This document shows, one piece after another, positions 25,151 to 36,000 of a stretch of DNA of 64,000 nucleotides; positions within the stretch are counted from its first letter, which is position 1, and the number at the start of each line of letters is the position of its first letter. The stretch is from Bacillota bacterium (GTDB lineage: Bacteria > Bacillota > UBA4882 > UBA8346): positions 1 through 64,000 of the forward strand of contig JAEZJK010000042.1 in assembly GCA_023415835.1 (NCBI GenBank), read 5' to 3'. Below the pieces are notes generated by a model. The model made no database searches. It saw only the letters and a program-made list of their open reading frames with translations, and was not told where the DNA came from. The position numbers and the translations under genes were made by a program.

Positions 25151-25186
25151 GCTAGGGTTTTGTATATTTGATTCTATGGTTTAATG

Positions 25187-26434
25187 TCATTGCATTTTGG
25201 AACAATTGGAAGTGGATGCGGACGAACTTAGTAGTAATTTATCAAATACTTTGGTTAAGATTTGAATTGTTAAGTCGATCTCTTTTTTAGCAACAATTAA
25301 CGGTGGCATCAATCGAATCATGGAAGGCATTGGCGAATTAACTATTAATCCTTTGGCAAGGCATTCCCGAACAACTTCCGCGCCTTTCTCTTCCGGTAAA
25401 TCAAATGCAATAAGTAATCCCTTTCCCCGGATGTCTTTTAAACCGTATTTTGACTTTATGGATTCTAATTTTCCAATTAAATAATCGCCTTGGATCTCCG
25501 CATTTTTAACCAGGCCTCTACCAATAATCTCATTAAGTACCGCAATACCGACTGACATTGCTAATGGTTGCCCCGAATATGTTCCTCCTTGATCACCCGC
25601 ATCAAAGATATTGTATTTCTCTTTGGTTAGCATGGCCGATAGTGGGAAGCCGCCCCCAATGCCCTTAGCTAAAGTCATTATATCGGGTTCAATTTGATAA
25701 TGCTCATATGCAAAGAGCTTTCCAGTCCTGCCGATTCCTGTCTGCACCTCATCAAATATCAGTAGGATACCTTTTTCATCACATACCTTTCGAATTGTAG
25801 CGGCATACTCTTTGTTAGCTAAGTAAACTCCACTTTCGCCTTGAATCGGCTCAATCATGACTGCGCATGTATCCTTATTAATACTAGAAATGATTGAGTC
25901 GATATTATTATAAGGAACATGCTTGAACCCAGGAACTTTAGGCGCAAATAAATTTTCCCATTGTTTCTTGCCCGTAGCGGACATAGTCGCGAGTGTGCGC
26001 CCATGAAAGCCATTAATTGTGGTTATGATCTCGTAAGCCCCATTTAGATATTTAGAACCATATTTACGCGCAAGTTTTATTGCTCCCTCATTTGCTTCGG
26101 CGCCGCTACTAGCGAAAAATACTCTGTCAAAACATGAATGCTCCATTAATAATTGGGAGAATATGACCATAGGTTTATTGTAAAATGTAGGGCTTGCATT
26201 AATCAATGTGCTTGCTTGACTCGTTAGCGCTTTTTTAATAACTATAGGCGAATGTCCTAGGCATGTTACAGCCCATCCACCGATGAAATCCAAATACTTC
26301 TTCCCATCAGTATCCCATAAATACATTCCTTTACCGCGTTCCATGATAATATCCGGCCTCTTCGCCATGAATAAAATATTCTTTTTTGCTTCCCTTAATA
26401 GGTTGGAAGTTGTATCTAAAGAATATGAATTCAT
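25187..26434 (-). CDS. Class III aminotransferase, acetylornithine-aminotransferase-like
   Basis: About 415 residues, PLP-dependent fold type I. Motifs are SSGAEANEGAIKLARKYG, GFHGRTLATMSATG, LLIFDEVQTGIGRTG and the PLP lysine in LAKGIGGGFP. ATG 26434 has GGGAGG upstream. The longer open frame to 26470 would begin before the apparent promoter and is rejected. It resembles ArgD/acetylornithine or 4-aminobutyrate aminotransferases; no arginine genes are nearby, so the substrate is open. Its codons are more AT-rich than its neighbours', hinting at a different origin. Confidence 0.88.
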   Translation of the reverse strand: MNSYSLDTTSNLLREAKKNILFMAKRPDIIMERGKGMYLWDTDGKKYLDFIGGWAVTCLGHSPIVIKKALTSQASTLINASPTFYNKPMVIFSQLLMEHSCFDRVFFASSGAEANEGAIKLARKYGSKYLNGAYEIITTINGFHGRTLATMSATGKKQWENLFAPKVPGFKHVPYNNIDSIISSINKDTCAVMIEPIQGESGVYLANKEYAATIRKVCDEKGILLIFDEVQTGIGRTGKLFAYEHYQIEPDIMTLAKGIGGGFPLSAMLTKEKYNIFDAGDQGGTYSGQPLAMSVGIAVLNEIIGRGLVKNAEIQGDYLIGKLESIKSKYGLKDIRGKGLLIAFDLPEEKGAEVVRECLAKGLIVNSPMPSMIRLMPPLIVAKKEIDLTIQILTKVFDKLLLSSSASTSNCSKMQ

Positions 26435-26461
26435 AAAATTACCTCCCAAATTATTAACATA

Positions 26462-26490
26462 ATTATACATTATAACGTATAATTATGCAA
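26462..26490 (-). promoter_or_regulatory. Sigma-A promoter of the aminotransferase gene
   Basis: On the minus strand TTGCAT (26490-26485), 17 bases, TATAAT (26467-26462). Transcription would begin around 26455, just upstream of the chosen ATG. Confidence 0.6.
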
Positions 26491-26852
26491 GTTTGTTTTA
26501 TTTAAAACCAAAAAATAATCAATAGAAGAGAAGTTCCCTTAAAAGAAAACAGCGCAATCTTACGGCATCCTTATGCCCCTATTCATTAAAAACAGCTTTT
26601 AATTGCTAGGTAAGTCATCATCTCACCTCGGGAATCGTGGAACTGCTTGAAAACCCTTTTTATACCAGTAAACGAATGTGTTGAAAAATAAAAAGTCAGC
26701 TCGAAATTCAAGCTGATAGGGAAAGATTTTATGGGGATCATACACCATAAAAAACGTTGCTTGCCATCCCAAAACCGATCATACAAAATACAAATAAAAG
26801 GCTGTGTCTGTGATAATTTTTTGATTTTAAAATTCGGTTAATCCGATCGCAA
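26491..26852. other. Intergenic region, no supported gene
   Basis: About 360 AT-rich bases. Two short minus-strand frames are open between 26586 and 26786, but neither has a ribosome binding site or a family match I recognise. The overlap of two plausible frames suggests a decayed coding fragment. Confidence 0.4.
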
Positions 26853-28409
26853 TTACTTCCCAAGCTTATCGAGGTCCCTTAATAACGGGTCAATCGTTTC
26901 GTATTTAGCCCCGGTTTTTTTGGCCTGTTCCAGCTCTTGCCGGGAAAGGGCGTATTGTTTGGTGTCAAAATAGAACAATCCTAAAAGGTAATGTCCATTG
27001 GGAGGGTCAATAGCCGTTAAAGCTTTGGCGCTGGCGATGGCTTCCCGATAATTTCCGGATAAAGCTTGGGCTTTCGCTAAAGTCCACAGAGTATAGGCCT
27101 TGAGTTTTTTCTCCCTTGGTTTTAGTTCTAAAATCTCTTTCGCTTTTGATTGGACCCGGACCCAATCCTCTTTTTCATCGAGCTTCTCTAATTCATTAAT
27201 TTTGACAACAATTTTACTTTGAGTACTATTAAAACCGTAAACTAATCCGGAAACAACCAGCATGACAGTGAGGGCATAATAGAAACGCCGGTTGGTATAC
27301 CAATTTTTTCGTTCCGGTTTTAAGATAATCCCGGAAGCCAAAAACCCTCCGATCAGGCCGCCGATATGGGCGAAATTATCAATGCCCGCGTTGGTAAAGC
27401 CGTACCCTAGGTTGATCAAGATGGTAAAAATCACGTTATGCCCCAAGTGAGATTTAAAGAGGGCCGGTTTATTGATCCCAAAATATAATAATGCTCCCAG
27501 CAGTCCAAATATTGCGCCCGAAGCCCCAACGCCGGGATTGGCCGAAAAGATAAAACTGAGGATATTCCCGGTAATTCCGGCAACAAAGTAAACAAAAGCG
27601 AATTTATAACGGCCGAAGATTTTTTCCACCAAATCCCCTACCGCATATAACGAATAACAATTGATAAATAAATGGAGGATATTGGCGTGGAGGAAGATTG
27701 GGGTAAAAAACCGCCAATATTCTCCGGATAAAATACGGTAATTTTCTTTAGCCCCAAATTCTACCAATAGTTGACTGTAACTTAGGCCAGTTTGTTTGGA
27801 AAAGAGAAACAAGAGTAGCCCGATAAAGACGTTTATACCAATCAAAGCATATGTAATAACCGGGGTTTTTGACTGGAACGTTATTTTATACTCCGCCTCT
27901 TTTTGCAAGGTCAGTTCCTCAAGCTCGCTATCAGTAATCGTGTTGTTAGTTATTCCTTTGGCGAACAGCCGGGTGATGATTTTCGATAAACCCAGATCAG
28001 TCCTGGGTACTTTGAAATGCCGTTCTACTGAGTTAGCCGCCAGATTAACCGTCAAACATTTCAAGAATGTCCTGCCCGGTAAATTCTGAAATTCTTCCGC
28101 TGTAACCGCCGCCAACTTATCCGGGCCGGGAGCATCTTCAAAGATGAAGACCTCATAAAAGAAGAAACCGTTCTTCGGTCTATTTTCAGTAAGTAACTTT
28201 TTTTTATGTTGCAGCCAGTCGGCAATTTCAGCCCCGGAAAACTTGTCGCCGTCCAACAATTCCACAATTACATTGCTGCCGAAATGATCTTTGGCAAGAA
28301 TGTTATGCTCCGGGTTGATCTTCAAATTACCGTCCCGATCTTTTAAAAGCAGGAAGTTTTTATCGCCTACCAATGTTTTGATAAGGGCTTTGATAAATTG
28401 AGCTTTCAT
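26853..28409 (-). CDS. Rhomboid intramembrane serine protease with N-terminal domain and TPRs
   Basis: 518 residues. The N-terminal ~180 residues are cytoplasmic and of unknown fold. The six-helix rhomboid core follows with HANILHLFINCYSLYAVG, the catalytic serine in GVGASGAIFGLLGA and the catalytic histidine in NFAHIGGLIGGF. The C-terminal ~120 residues are TPR-like helices (AYTLWTLAKAQALSGNYREA). This layout is like YqgP/GluP of Bacillus, which cuts membrane proteins and partners with FtsH. AGGAGG precedes the ATG. It is 34 bases after the SpoIID-like gene in one operon. Confidence 0.92.
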   Translation of the reverse strand: MKAQFIKALIKTLVGDKNFLLLKDRDGNLKINPEHNILAKDHFGSNVIVELLDGDKFSGAEIADWLQHKKKLLTENRPKNGFFFYEVFIFEDAPGPDKLAAVTAEEFQNLPGRTFLKCLTVNLAANSVERHFKVPRTDLGLSKIITRLFAKGITNNTITDSELEELTLQKEAEYKITFQSKTPVITYALIGINVFIGLLLFLFSKQTGLSYSQLLVEFGAKENYRILSGEYWRFFTPIFLHANILHLFINCYSLYAVGDLVEKIFGRYKFAFVYFVAGITGNILSFIFSANPGVGASGAIFGLLGALLYFGINKPALFKSHLGHNVIFTILINLGYGFTNAGIDNFAHIGGLIGGFLASGIILKPERKNWYTNRRFYYALTVMLVVSGLVYGFNSTQSKIVVKINELEKLDEKEDWVRVQSKAKEILELKPREKKLKAYTLWTLAKAQALSGNYREAIASAKALTAIDPPNGHYLLGLFYFDTKQYALSRQELEQAKKTGAKYETIDPLLRDLDKLGK

Positions 28410-28443
28410 CCAAAAAGCCTCCTTGGTTCTCGAAACTGATTTA

Positions 28444-30528
28444 TTAGTATTTTTTAGTCAATTCCGCCCCCGGATAATAATGGGCTAAAATATCGCTATA
28501 GGAATAACCAGCCGCAGCCATTCCAGCCGCACCGCTTTGAGCCATCCCGACTCCATGTCCCCAACCGCCGCCGGTGAAGGCGAAATATTCCGGTAGGCCG
28601 TCCGCTCCCAGTTTGGGCTGGACTACGAAAAGATTGCTCCGTAGGCCGCCAATGGAGCGGATGGAGTCGCCTTTGAGCAATTTTTCGCCTTTAGTCCCCT
28701 TGATTAAGACTTGGGCGGCCCGGCCGCTGCTACTGCGCTCAATTACTGATAGGGAGAGAATCGATCCGATATTTGGCGCGAGTTTCAAGCGGGTTTCGAT
28801 TTCTTCCCGGGATATCCAATGGGACCAACGGTAGGCGCTCCGGGCCGAATACTTGGGATGATTGGAGTGGGCCTCGGGCCGGTCTTTTAACCAGGTATAA
28901 AGTTCTGCCGGAGCTAACGGATCATTGCGGGGCGGGAGCAATTTATCGGGAACCGCTTGAAGGTATGGGGATGGGAACCCCCAAACGCTTTGGCTGCTTT
29001 CAGTATATCCGCCGCAGTTGTCATAGTAAAAGGCGCCAATTGGCTTAGACTGGTAGGTTAGGATTAACCCTCCAGTAGAGTCGACCGCTTCCCTTACCGA
29101 CCCTGTTTCCGATTGGACGCCGTTATAAACTTGGGAGGCGACGGTCGGTAATAGATCGAAACCGCGCGCTTCAAACCGACCCAGATTGGCGAAGGTATAC
29201 GTCCGGGCCGCTATCGCTTGGGCTTCCAAGATCGCTTTCGGCCATGAAGAGGGGACTTCGGAAGGAACTACGGCATAAAGGTACTCTTCGACATTAACTA
29301 GGTTTACTACAGTTATGCCTTGGTCGAATCTCTTAAACTCCAGACTCCCGCGAAAGGCGCGATCCTGACGGCCAGCCCAGAAATAACCTTGCCCGTGTTG
29401 GGCGTCGAAGAGAATGGTAGTGGCTTCGGGTTCTTGATATGAAAGGAGCAGTGATTTGGAAGAAGAGATCAGAACTTTACCGTCTTCAGCACAGACCTCA
29501 ATTGTAGCGCTATTTTGACGGACTAATAATACAGTGTTGGCTTTTCCGGTAATCCGGGTATTTCCATTACGTTCAGCGATCCAAAAGTCGCCGCCGGTTT
29601 TAAGGTGCAACTCCCGGATTTTTTCCATTAAACCGATCCTGACTTCCGGGATGGTTTCTCTTCCTTCTTTGATGGCTTTGACTGTCGGCGGGGTCGATAT
29701 TTTTCGCCTTTCGGTTACAGCGTCCCGTTGTTTGGCCGCAAATTCCGGTCTCGTAGTATTGAAGTTTTTAAGTTCGGCAGCGATCACTTGGTTCCAGGGA
29801 AGGGCAGATTCCGCCTTGAGTAACAGATCATAAGCGGACTGGTATTTTTCCTGAGCCAGATAGGATTGGATTAAGGGATAGAAACAAATAGTCAAATTAT
29901 GATCCTGGGAGGCCGCCTTTTTAAAGCTGCTTTCGGCTTGTTCGAATTGGCCTTTTTGAAATGATACTTGGCCTAAAAAATAATGGGCTATCGGGTTAAA
30001 GCTTTGCTTATCCAAGGACTTTTTGAGAGAGCTTTCCGCTTCATCATAATTATTCAAATCCCTAAAGGCCAAACCAAGCCAGAAGAGGGCTTCCGGATCG
30101 GACTCCGATTCACCAGTAAACTTTAGGACCAGATCCGGCTGTCCCCCGAGGTAAGCGGCTTCCATTAGGGCTATCCGGTAAGCAGATTCTAATGGGTATT
30201 TAGCGGCTATGTAAGTCAATTCGGAAATGGCCTCCTGATACTTCCCGGTTTCCTTCAAAAGTTGGATCAAGTTTAAACGGGCTTGGCCGTTTTCTGGGTC
30301 GGATTGGAGGATTTCACGATATTTTTGAATGCTCCCCTGATAATCACCTTGGTAATAGGAAGCTACAGCCGTAGTAAATAAGTTCAGCTTTTGGCTGGTG
30401 GCGGTATTATCCTCCGAGGCTACCGGATATGGTAAAGAAACTAAGATTGTTAAGAATAATAAGGCAGATAAATATGTCTGATTTTGATAGTTAAAACGAA
30501 TAAAGCGATTCTTAATTGTTGGCTTCAT
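28444..30528 (-). CDS. TPR-SpoIID/LytB domain cell-wall protein
   Basis: 694 residues. A signal-anchor helix comes first, then at least five TPR repeats (about residues 45-260). The SpoIID domain covers about 380-690, with YLYAVVPSEVPSSWP (catalytic Glu), AQAIAARTYTF, YNGVQSET, AFYYDNCGGYTESSQSVWG and the C-terminal GGGWGHGVGMAQSGA. SpoIID-type enzymes are lytic transglycosylases that cut denuded peptidoglycan during engulfment or cell-wall remodelling. The TPR half is not in SpoIID itself, so this is a LytB-like variant. AAGGAATG precedes the ATG. Confidence 0.92.
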   Translation of the reverse strand: MKPTIKNRFIRFNYQNQTYLSALLFLTILVSLPYPVASEDNTATSQKLNLFTTAVASYYQGDYQGSIQKYREILQSDPENGQARLNLIQLLKETGKYQEAISELTYIAAKYPLESAYRIALMEAAYLGGQPDLVLKFTGESESDPEALFWLGLAFRDLNNYDEAESSLKKSLDKQSFNPIAHYFLGQVSFQKGQFEQAESSFKKAASQDHNLTICFYPLIQSYLAQEKYQSAYDLLLKAESALPWNQVIAAELKNFNTTRPEFAAKQRDAVTERRKISTPPTVKAIKEGRETIPEVRIGLMEKIRELHLKTGGDFWIAERNGNTRITGKANTVLLVRQNSATIEVCAEDGKVLISSSKSLLLSYQEPEATTILFDAQHGQGYFWAGRQDRAFRGSLEFKRFDQGITVVNLVNVEEYLYAVVPSEVPSSWPKAILEAQAIAARTYTFANLGRFEARGFDLLPTVASQVYNGVQSETGSVREAVDSTGGLILTYQSKPIGAFYYDNCGGYTESSQSVWGFPSPYLQAVPDKLLPPRNDPLAPAELYTWLKDRPEAHSNHPKYSARSAYRWSHWISREEIETRLKLAPNIGSILSLSVIERSSSGRAAQVLIKGTKGEKLLKGDSIRSIGGLRSNLFVVQPKLGADGLPEYFAFTGGGWGHGVGMAQSGAAGMAAAGYSYSDILAHYYPGAELTKKY

Positions 30529-30833
30529 GATTCATTCCTTTATGAATAGTGTTTTTAAAAACTTGGTACGAATACTTTTCAGTGTTTAAACTATAGATAA
30601 TAGCTGAAAGAGTATTGTTAAACAGCCTATCTGTCCGCCGTTTTTACTGCAAACTGATAAACTGCCCACTGCTTATCATATTCATCTCAATCCCGAATAA
30701 AAATCATATTAGCACTCCCAGCCCGTTAGCTACCAAAATGAATAAAAATTGGTTCCAAAGGATCAACTTTACAATACTCTTGGCTCAAGCCTTTCCCTTT
30801 CGCTTTATTTAAAAACGGAATGAGGTTGATGGA
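30529..30833. other. Divergent promoter region
   Basis: About 300 bases between the minus-strand SpoIID-like gene and the plus-strand amidase gene. It should hold promoters for both; none stands out clearly. No gene is supported here. Confidence 0.4.
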
Positions 30834-31550
30834 ATGTTAGTAGTCTTTGTTTTAAAACAAAAACTATTTCGTTACTTGTTTGGTTTAGGAATATTATTCG
30901 GCTTAACCGGACTATTATTCCTGCTTTTCCAAACAACAAAAACTCAGGGGATTCTAGGGAAACTAACGGTGGTGATCGACCCGGGGCATGGAGGGGTTGA
31001 CGGCGGGACGGCCGACAACCAAGGCAACCTGGAGAAGGATATTAACCTAAAAATAGCCCTTAAGATATGTAAACAACTCAGCCAAAGCGGCTTAAAGGTC
31101 ATTTTGACCAGAGACAGCGATACCGACCTGGCTCCTTTTTTGGCGGGGCGAAAGGGGAGGCACCGTCGGGATTTAATAGGGAGGATCGATAAGGCGATTG
31201 CAGCTAAGTGTTTATCTTTGGTAAGCATTCACTGCGACTACTCTGCCAATCATCGGAAACAAGGGGCGGTAGTATTTTACAACTATCTTTCCGAAGAGAG
31301 CAAGGAGATGGGGAGATTGATTCAGGAAGAGTTGAATTTAATCCAGGAACGGGCGGGTAAAATTGCTCCGGGGAAATATTTGATCATCAGGCAGAAAGCA
31401 ATCACCGGGGTTTTAGTGGAAGTTGGTTTTCTCTCCAACCAAGTTGACGCCGGGAAGTTACAAACTGGCGAATATCAAGAACAAATGGCCATAGCTGTTT
31501 CTAGAGGTATCCTTCGGTATTGCAGGAAAACACTGGGTTATAGCGAATAA
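30834..31550 (+). CDS. N-acetylmuramoyl-L-alanine amidase (Amidase_3, CwlD-like)
   Basis: 238 residues. One N-terminal helix anchors or exports it. The zinc-amidase motifs are VVIDPGHGGVDGG (first His), EKDINLKIA (Glu), SIHCDYSAN (second His) and GVLVEVGFLSN (catalytic Glu). The enzyme removes stem peptides from peptidoglycan. CwlD acts in making muramic-delta-lactam in spore cortex, and the size fits. It is divergent from the SpoIID-like gene. A housekeeping wall-hydrolase role is equally possible. Confidence 0.9.
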   Translation: MLVVFVLKQKLFRYLFGLGILFGLTGLLFLLFQTTKTQGILGKLTVVIDPGHGGVDGGTADNQGNLEKDINLKIALKICKQLSQSGLKVILTRDSDTDLAPFLAGRKGRHRRDLIGRIDKAIAAKCLSLVSIHCDYSANHRKQGAVVFYNYLSEESKEMGRLIQEELNLIQERAGKIAPGKYLIIRQKAITGVLVEVGFLSNQVDAGKLQTGEYQEQMAIAVSRGILRYCRKTLGYSE

Positions 31551-31591
31551 TATGTATTATTATTAAAAAAATGTTTCTGGGGGATGTTCTT

Positions 31592-31966
31592 TTGGATACT
31601 ATACTATATAATCGCACCGGGAAACCGGTAGCGTTTTTAGTCAAAAATGAAGATGAAAACATAATTAGTCTCTGGAATGGGATAGCGGTGTCTTATTTAT
31701 ATGAGGATCAAATTTATGGCTGGAACGGCAAACAACTTGGTTGGTATATCGATGGGATTATTTATGATCTCCGTGGGTTTCAGGCTGGTTTCACCCGCCA
31801 ACGCTGTCCGGTAATAGTTTCCCGGGCTCCGGCAAAGCCGAAACAATTAATTAAAGGCGCTAAAAACCTTCGGGATTTGCCAGGGACAAAACCGCAGTTT
31901 ACCAAGAAGTTTTCCTTAGTTGAACTAGAGCTTCTCTTGGAGTCCGGCCGGAGCAAACAGGCATAA
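31592..31966 (+). CDS. Four-fold beta-flower protein
   Basis: About 124 residues. Four related short repeats with a Y-x-W-x-G-x-x-(L/V)-(G/A) pattern are visible: LYNRTGKPVAFL, LWNGIAVSYLY, YGWNGKQLGWY and YDLRGFQAGF, the hallmark of the beta-flower fold. The TTG at 31592 has GGGGGAT upstream; an ATG at 31571 in the same frame has no binding site. Function is unknown. A terminator follows directly. Confidence 0.75.
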   Translation: MDTILYNRTGKPVAFLVKNEDENIISLWNGIAVSYLYEDQIYGWNGKQLGWYIDGIIYDLRGFQAGFTRQRCPVIVSRAPAKPKQLIKGAKNLRDLPGTKPQFTKKFSLVELELLLESGRSKQA

Positions 31967-31977
31967 TATAAATAAAT

Positions 31978-32002
31978 GGAGCGCGGTTGCGCTCCTTTAT
32001 AT
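31978..32002 (+). terminator. Terminator after the beta-flower gene
   Basis: GGAGCGC, loop GGTT, GCGCTCC, then TTTATATT. Confidence 0.8.
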
Positions 32003-32123
32003 TGGATCGGGTCAACCTGACCCGGAACGTAAGGGAAAGTTGCCATAGGACATGGCGTTCACCCCTTTCGCTTCTCTCATTATAGTGGATTTTGCGGTTC
32101 AATACAATGCGTATTCGAGAAAT

Positions 32124-32135
32124 TTATTGCGACAT
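32124..32135. repeat. Half copy of the TTATTGCGACAT palindrome
   Basis: TTATTGCGACAT matches one arm of the 44-bp palindromes at 42233 and 62625. The adjoining 20 bases also resemble the loop of the 62625 copy, but the expected left arm near 32092 has decayed. Confidence 0.5.
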
Positions 32136-32256
32136 AAGTTTGTTAAAATTCTTAAAAAATTTGATACCTGTCTTGCTTTCCAAGATTGGCCGAATTATAA
32201 TGAAATGACTAATGGTCGAAAATAGACTCACATTTTCAAATTGAGGAGGTGAGGCT

Positions 32257-32877
32257 GTGACAGTATCTACTAGGAGAGAACGGGAACAAAAGTTACGGCG
32301 GGAAATGATCATCGAAGCCGCTCAGGTTTTGTTTGAACAAAAGGGTTTTGAAAAAACCACGGTTGAAGAGATCGCTAACGAGGCTGAGCTGGGAAAAGGG
32401 ACCATTTATTTTTATTTCAGGAGTAAAGAAGAGATCTATATTGCTATTCTGGAAAAAAGGCTTGATTTTCTCGAACAAAAAATGAAAGAGGCCATTGCTA
32501 ACCCCAAAACAGCGGTAGACGCATTATATGGTTTGTATGACGCTTTTATTGAGTATCACCGTGAACGGAAAGGGTTTATCGATACTTTATTTGTTCAGGT
32601 TGATGGAGAAATTTTATATCGTTTGGGCAGTGTGGTAGGAGGATTAAAGAGCAAGGCCTCAGTATGGATGGAGATTGTAGGAAACACGATCCAATGGGGA
32701 ATCGAACGCGGGGAATTTAGTCAGGTCGATGTGGAGCGAATGTCGAAAACGATAGTCGGCATGGTTCTCGGATTGATTATTCAATTTGAGATGGGTCAAA
32801 TCAATGAAGATTTGGCCGATTATCGGGATGCGGTTTTCAGGTTGATTTTTGAGGGGATAAAAGAAATTAAGGCGTGA
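32257..32877 (+). CDS. TetR/AcrR-family transcriptional regulator
   Basis: 206 residues. The TetR N-terminal helix-turn-helix is clear: IIEAAQVLFEQKGFEKTTVEEIANEAELGKGTIYFYFRSKEEIY (residues ~18-61). The ligand-binding C-terminal domain is variable and gives no hint of the ligand. GTG at 32257 follows GAGGAGGTGAG. No adjacent transporter or enzyme gene is an evident target; the AddB-like gene follows after 170 bases. It may regulate itself. Confidence 0.92.
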   Translation: MTVSTRREREQKLRREMIIEAAQVLFEQKGFEKTTVEEIANEAELGKGTIYFYFRSKEEIYIAILEKRLDFLEQKMKEAIANPKTAVDALYGLYDAFIEYHRERKGFIDTLFVQVDGEILYRLGSVVGGLKSKASVWMEIVGNTIQWGIERGEFSQVDVERMSKTIVGMVLGLIIQFEMGQINEDLADYRDAVFRLIFEGIKEIKA

Positions 32878-33048
32878 GGCAAGAGGCAAAAGGCATAGGA
32901 AAGAGTAAAACTTTAGGTATTAGGGAATTAGGGAAGGGGAAAAATTTCTAACCGCATGTTTGTTCTCCCGCTGCCTAGAAAATAGGAATTTAATTTAAAA
33001 TCATCTTGCGCATAATCGATCGAAGAAACGGTTATTTAAAATTAGCCT

Positions 33049-36000
33049 TTGTTTAAATTTTTACGGCAGGATTTGCTTAAACTCCCCCGAATCCATATAG
33101 GGTCAGGGGGTTTTTCTTTGCCTAAGTATACCGTTATTCCCGGTGAATTAAAATGGCATCGCGCCATTGTTTCCAGGATCAAAACCGCGCTCCGAAATCA
33201 TGACTTCGCCGTGATGTTTGTTTTTCCAACTCTTAGCCTGTTAAAAGAGGTTCAGGAAGAGCTGATGGCTGAACCGGATATCAACGGCATCGGCGGGATT
33301 CGATTGCTGCTTTTTGAGGGTTTTATTGAAGAGCTGATACGCCGTTTTGGCTTGGAAGGGAGGCGGCCTTCCCCGGTTGAACAAGAACTGTTTATTAGCG
33401 AAGCATTTTACAACTTAAATCAAGCCGGAAAGCTGGGTTACTTGAACCAGGCGCCTTTTTCAGCCAGTTACCGCCGGGCAATGCTGGAAGGAATCCGCGA
33501 GTGGAAGCGGGCTGGCTTAACGCCGGAGATTTTTAAGGATTGGGCCTCCGGCCAAAGCGCCAAGGAACAACAACTGGCCTTAGTTTATGAAGCATATCAA
33601 CAACTCCTGATTGAACGGGGATTGAATGAAGAAGATCTGGTTTTAGGGCGCCTGGAGAAGCTGCGGAGCGACGCCAGGAAGATTCCGGAGACGGCGCCGG
33701 TGATTATGTACGGTTTTACCGATTTAACCCCTTTGCAAAACGATTACCTTAAAATACTCGAGTTTTGGTTTGACTTTGAATTCTTGATTGACCCTACCGC
33801 CGTACCGGAACTTCAAGAAATGATTTTCCGACATTTTCCCATTAGAATTCCGAAGCATGATCCGATTCACCCGCAGAATGCCCTGGAAGCACTCCAAAAT
33901 TGTTTCTGGGTCGAAAAGGGGGCTGTGATCGGCCTAGGGCCGGATGATCATTCGCTACAAATGATTCAAGCGGCCGGTCCGGTACGGGAGGTAACCGGAA
34001 TCGCCCGGGAGATCGTCAAGTTAATTTCAGAAAATCCCGGTTACCAGTGGGATGATTTTTTAATTTTAACCCCCAATCCCCAGGAATTCATCAGAACAGC
34101 CGAACCGGTCTTTGCTTTATATGAACTAAACATTTGTGGGAATCAAACCGGGATTGCCGGCCAATATCCGGCTGTCAACCAATTTTACGAGGCTCTGACA
34201 GCTTCTGATAATGATTGGCAATGGCCGGAGATGGAATTGTTAATTCGCCATTATTATGCGGGCGCTGATCCGGCATTGGGAGATCAGTTTCTTCTTTGGC
34301 TTGGCCAACATCATGGAGCGGTTTCCAGCCGCCAACGCTGGTTGGATTTGACGGCCGAAAAAAGATTCATCCAATCCGCAGCCGAAGCCGGATTCGATTT
34401 AAAGCCTCTCCACATAATGGTTGGGTGGTTAACCAAAATTCCCAAACAGGCTTCGCTAAAAGACTATCTAAATTTAGCCAAAGAATGGTTTGAAACCCAA
34501 ATAACTATCAAACCGGGATTACTCCCCGAGGATCCCGGATTATTGGCTTTGAAAACCGACAATTATCAAGCGGCGCAAGGGATTATTGGCATTTTGGAAG
34601 AGATTGGCCGATTGATAGACGGCTTCAATTGTTTTAAGGAGGAATTCAGCGTCAGGGAGTTTCAACAATTTTTGAACAATTACTGGTCGGAGATGACGGT
34701 GCAGTCAACCAGCCGTAGCCTTCAATCAACTGGATCAATCAGGGTAATTCCACCCCGGGAGGCCCGGGGTTTGAGAGCAGCCGTGGTTTTTAGCGCCGGA
34801 ATGGAACAAGGGACGTTCCCCAGGGTTTATGTGAATGATTGGAAGCTAGCCCCGGCTGCCCGGAGGGAATTACGGACTATCGGGATCGAGTTGGAAACGG
34901 GAGAACAGTACCAGGTACAGGAAGCGTTAGCCTTTTATTGGTCCCTTCAAACAGCTAAGGAGCATTTATACTTGGTTTACCGCGATCAGGACGGCGGCGG
35001 CCAACCCCGGAACCGTTCCATGTTCCTGGATGAAGTTCTCCAATATGTCCCGGATCTTTCAGAGAGGATAATCCGTTACAGCCTGGCGCCACGGATCTGC
35101 GGTTCTTATGTTGACTGTCATGCAGGAATTGAACGTAAGGAATGGCTCGTTAGTACTTTGTTAGCCCCTGAAGGGCAAATCGATCCGGAGCGGCTGGTGA
35201 CAATCCTGGCGCTACTGGGAGAAACGGAGTACCGCGGTTTGGCGCTGAGGCTACAAGGGAGGCGTTGCGCCGGGATTCAAGTCAGGTTGGGTGAAAACCA
35301 GGCGATATATCAGTTATTAAACTCTAGATTTGGAGCAAACCATCCCTATTCAATCACTGCGATTGAAGATTACCGTTCTTGCCCTTACCGGTTCTTTCTG
35401 AAACACCTTTTAAAAGTGAGGCCTGCCCCAAAACCGGCTTTACTTCCGGAACTATTGGATCTCGGCAATTTATATCACGCAATCCTTCGTGAATTTGGAA
35501 AGAAGTTTTGCGGACAATCGCTGCGCAAGAATGAATTAGAGCGTTATCAGGAAGCCATCACCGATTGCATGGAAGAACAATATCAGGAATGGCGAAGATG
35601 GGCCGGGAGCGAACTAGCCGATATGATTCTCTCCCTAAAACAAGAAGAGATCCGCAAAACACTGAGGCGTTGGTTGGAATCGGAAGTGGCATGGTCGGAG
35701 GCAACCGCAAACCGTTTCCAAATGCAGAAGTTTGAATGGAGTTTCGGCAGCGGCGAAGCATGTACCGAGCCGGATGCTTTGACTGTTCCGTTTCTTTTGG
35801 ATGACGGAGATGTTAGTATCAAAATCTGGGGCCGGGTTGATCGGGTGGATTCCGATAGTTCGGGGAATTTCACTGTTTACGATTATAAATTGGGGAAGGG
35901 TCCGGCCACTAAAGACTTGATTGAAATGAATAATCTGCAAATCCCGGTTTACATATTGGCTTTGGAGCAGCTTTGCTTCGGTGAGGGACAAGCAGTGGGC

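Noticed and set aside
31899..32102. 67-codon minus-strand frame over the beta-flower gene end
   Set aside because: It crosses a clear terminator hairpin and looks like random translation of repeats.
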